From Kumtagia sp963820075 (lineage in GTDB: Bacteria > Pseudomonadota > Alphaproteobacteria > Rhizobiales > Rhizobiaceae), in the NCBI GenBank assembly GCA_963820075.1, contig CAWFYS010000021.1, positions 1 through 64,000 of the forward strand: a stretch of 64,000 bases of DNA, written 5' to 3'. The position numbers and the translations under genes are program-made. Below the pieces are notes generated by a model. That model was given only the letters and a program-made list of their open reading frames with translations, did no database searches and was not told the DNA's origin. Below are positions 62,261-64,000 of this stretch, one piece after another (within the stretch, counting starts at the first letter, position 1; the number at the start of each line of letters is the position of its first letter).

Positions 62261-63139
62261 TTAAAGCGTCCGGATGCGGATTCGGGTGATCCGGTTCTTC
62301 TCGCGCTTCATGACCAGGAAGCGCTTGCCGTGGAAGGTGAAGGCCTGCTTCTCCTCCGGAATGGACTGCGTCTCGTGGATGACCAGACCGGCGACGGTCA
62401 CTGCCTCCTCGTCCGGCAGGTTCCAGTCCAGCACGCGGTTGAGGTCGCGGATCGGCACCGAGCCGTCGACCACGACCGACCCGTCGGCTTCCTGCTTGAC
62501 GCCCTGCACGTCGATGTCGTGCTCGTCGGCGATGTCGCCGACGATCTCCTCGATGATGTCCTCCAGCGTGACCAGTCCCTCGACCTCGCCATACTCGTCG
62601 ACGACGATGGCGAAATGCGCCTTGCGCCGCAGGAAGCTGTTCAACTGATCCTGAAGGCGCGTCGTATCCGGCACGAACCAGGGCTTCGCCGCGATCTTCA
62701 TCAGGTCGATCCGCGAGGCGTCGCCGCCGGCCTCGCTCAGGGCCAGCAGCAGATCCTTGGCATGAACCACGCCTATGATGTTGTCGAGCGAACCGCGCCA
62801 CAGCGGCATGCGCGTATGTGGGCTCTGGATGATCTCGCGCACGATCGCCTCGGTCGGATTGTCGGCGTTGATCGAGCGCATGTCGGTGCGGTGAACCATC
62901 ACATCTGAGACTTCGAGCTCGCGCAGGTCCGGCAGCGCGAGGCGGTCGCGCCCCTGCTTGACTTCCGCGCCCGTTTCGGCCGGCTCCGTGCTTTCGCCGC
63001 TTTCCGCTTGCGGGGAGGAAGGCGCCTCGATGCGGCGCAGCTCCTGGCCGAAGATTGCAAGCAACGGCCTGCGCAGGAGCCATACGGCCAGGGCTGCCGC
63101 GAGCGCGCCGCCCGCCCCGATCAGCGCCTCCTCGATCAT
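62261..63139 (-). CDS. CorC/HlyC-type CBS-domain protein without DUF21 domain
   Basis: A 292-residue protein. One N-terminal helix (ALIGAGGALAAALAVWLL), a linker, then two CBS domains (LEVSDVMVHRTDMRSI; HFAIVVDEYGEVEGLVTLED) and the CorC_HlyC domain (SVPIRDLNRVLDWNLPDEEA to KRFLVMKREKNRITRI). Rhizobial relatives next to aroB carry about 150 residues of DUF21 membrane domain in front, missing here. ATG 63139 overlaps the aroB stop (ATGA). Possibly a magnesium/cobalt efflux or lipid-related role. Confidence 0.85.
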   Translation of the reverse strand: MIEEALIGAGGALAAALAVWLLRRPLLAIFGQELRRIEAPSSPQAESGESTEPAETGAEVKQGRDRLALPDLRELEVSDVMVHRTDMRSINADNPTEAIVREIIQSPHTRMPLWRGSLDNIIGVVHAKDLLLALSEAGGDASRIDLMKIAAKPWFVPDTTRLQDQLNSFLRRKAHFAIVVDEYGEVEGLVTLEDIIEEIVGDIADEHDIDVQGVKQEADGSVVVDGSVPIRDLNRVLDWNLPDEEAVTVAGLVIHETQSIPEEKQAFTFHGKRFLVMKREKNRITRIRIRTL

Positions 63140-64000
63140 GCCGCCAGATACTCTCTCAGGAAGGACAGAACCTCCGATGCCGGAACGTCCCTGGCGATGA
63201 AGGCCTGTCCGATGCCGCGCGTCAGGATGAAGGCAAGCGCGCCGCGCGACACCTTCTTGTCCTGCGCTATGTAACCCAGCAGGCGCTCGGCGTCGGGCAG
63301 CGCGCCGGGAATGTCGGAAATCCGCCACGGCAGGCCGACGGCCTTCAGATGCGTCTCGACGCGCGCCGCGTCGTCCGGGCTGGCGAGGTTCAGGCGCGCC
63401 GAGAAGCGGTATGCCAGCGCCATGCCGATCGCCACGCCCTCGCCATGCACCAGCCGCGCGCCGTCATAGGCGGTCGCCGCCTCCAGCGCGTGACCGAATG
63501 TATGGCCGAGATTGAGCAGCGCCCGGTCGCCCGTCTCGAACTCGTCGCGCGCCACCACCTCCGCCTTGGCGCGGCAGGATTCCGCGATGGCTTTCGCGCG
63601 CGCCGGCCCGCCGGCAAACACCTCCCGCCAGTTCTTTTCCAGGAAGGCGAAGAACTCCGGCCGGTCGATCAGCCCGTATTTGGCGACTTCGGCATAGCCG
63701 GCGCGAAACTCGCGCTCGGGCAAGCTGTCGAGCGCGCTTGTGTCGGCCAGCACCAGCCTCGGCTGCTGGAACACGCCGACGAGGTTCTTGCCGTGCGCGG
63801 TGTTGATGCCCGTCTTGCCGCCGACGGATGAATCGACCTGCGCCAGCAGCGAGGTCGGCACCTGCACGAGATTCATGCCGCGCCGCACGATGCCGGCGGC
63901 GAAGCCGGCCAGATCGCCGATGACGCCGCCGCCGAGCGCGATCACCACGTCGCGGCGTTCGAGCCGCGCCGCCAGCACCCGGTCGACCACGTCCTGCAGC
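63136..64000 (-). CDS. aroB: 3-dehydroquinate synthase (5' end outside window)
   Basis: The C-terminal 288 residues are present; the gene continues past 64000. NAD-binding VVIALGGGVIGDLAGFAAGI, substrate and zinc motifs VPTSLLAQVDSSVGGKTGIN, FRAGYAEVAKYGLI, and the zinc histidines in LLNLGHTFGHALEAATAY and LVHGEGVAIGMALAYRF. It forms the first ring of the shikimate pathway. aroK is expected just upstream, outside the window. Confidence 0.95.
   Translation of the reverse strand, partial: LQDVVDRVLAARLERRDVVIALGGGVIGDLAGFAAGIVRRGMNLVQVPTSLLAQVDSSVGGKTGINTAHGKNLVGVFQQPRLVLADTSALDSLPEREFRAGYAEVAKYGLIDRPEFFAFLEKNWREVFAGGPARAKAIAESCRAKAEVVARDEFETGDRALLNLGHTFGHALEAATAYDGARLVHGEGVAIGMALAYRFSARLNLASPDDAARVETHLKAVGLPWRISDIPGALPDAERLLGYIAQDKKVSRGALAFILTRGIGQAFIARDVPASEVLSFLREYLAA

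Overview
The window looks like a chromosomal segment of a high-GC alphaproteobacterium of the order Rhizobiales (Hyphomicrobiales), most like Mesorhizobium and other Phyllobacteriaceae. This rests on gene content and order (aroB next to a CorC-type gene, rpmB with a DUF3108 gene, DUF1244, DUF2312/GapR, DUF1036, DUF6481), on CTTGAC-N17 promoters and on rhizobial-type intergenic palindromes. No species can be named from the sequence alone.

Positions 1-11,160 are an accessory region beside a tRNA-Arg(CCG) gene whose 3' end faces it. It holds a serine resolvase with a phased res-like site, small hypothetical genes, a LuxR-type regulator with a degenerate receiver, a decayed flavin monooxygenase, and a symmetrical nest of insertion sequences at 6374-10747. 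In that nest one IS630-family element is flanked exactly at both ends by two inverted, slightly diverged IS110/IS1111-type elements. Removing all three restores a single small open reading frame, and the original TA target duplication is still visible.

Positions 11,850-64,000 are mostly core chromosome. They carry fmt/truA/dapE, mutS opposite maeB, an hsp20-phosphoribosyltransferase-flavin oxidase cluster behind an Fnr/FixK box, rpmJ, pyk, a run of small conserved genes including a GapR homologue, xthA, an OmpR-type regulator, amino-acid transporter genes, a LolA-type gene, ftsK, an ATP-grasp/esterase pair, gloB, rpmB, yhhQ and the aroB end. Two riboswitch candidates fit their genes: a guanidine-II (mini-ykkC) element before the sugE/gdx exporter and a preQ1-I element before the queuosine-precursor transporter yhhQ.

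Two more IS630-family copies (47467-48652 and 57840-59009) lie in the core part. Eight host genes (a small membrane protein gene, fmt, mutS, a Tim44-like gene, an L,D-transpeptidase gene, a solute-binding protein gene, an amine oxidase gene and a DUF1194 gene) are each split by one base, mostly an extra base. This means either indel errors in the assembly or real decay, possibly in a strain with damaged mutS. Every statement on function is homology or motif reading by eye; no database search was possible.
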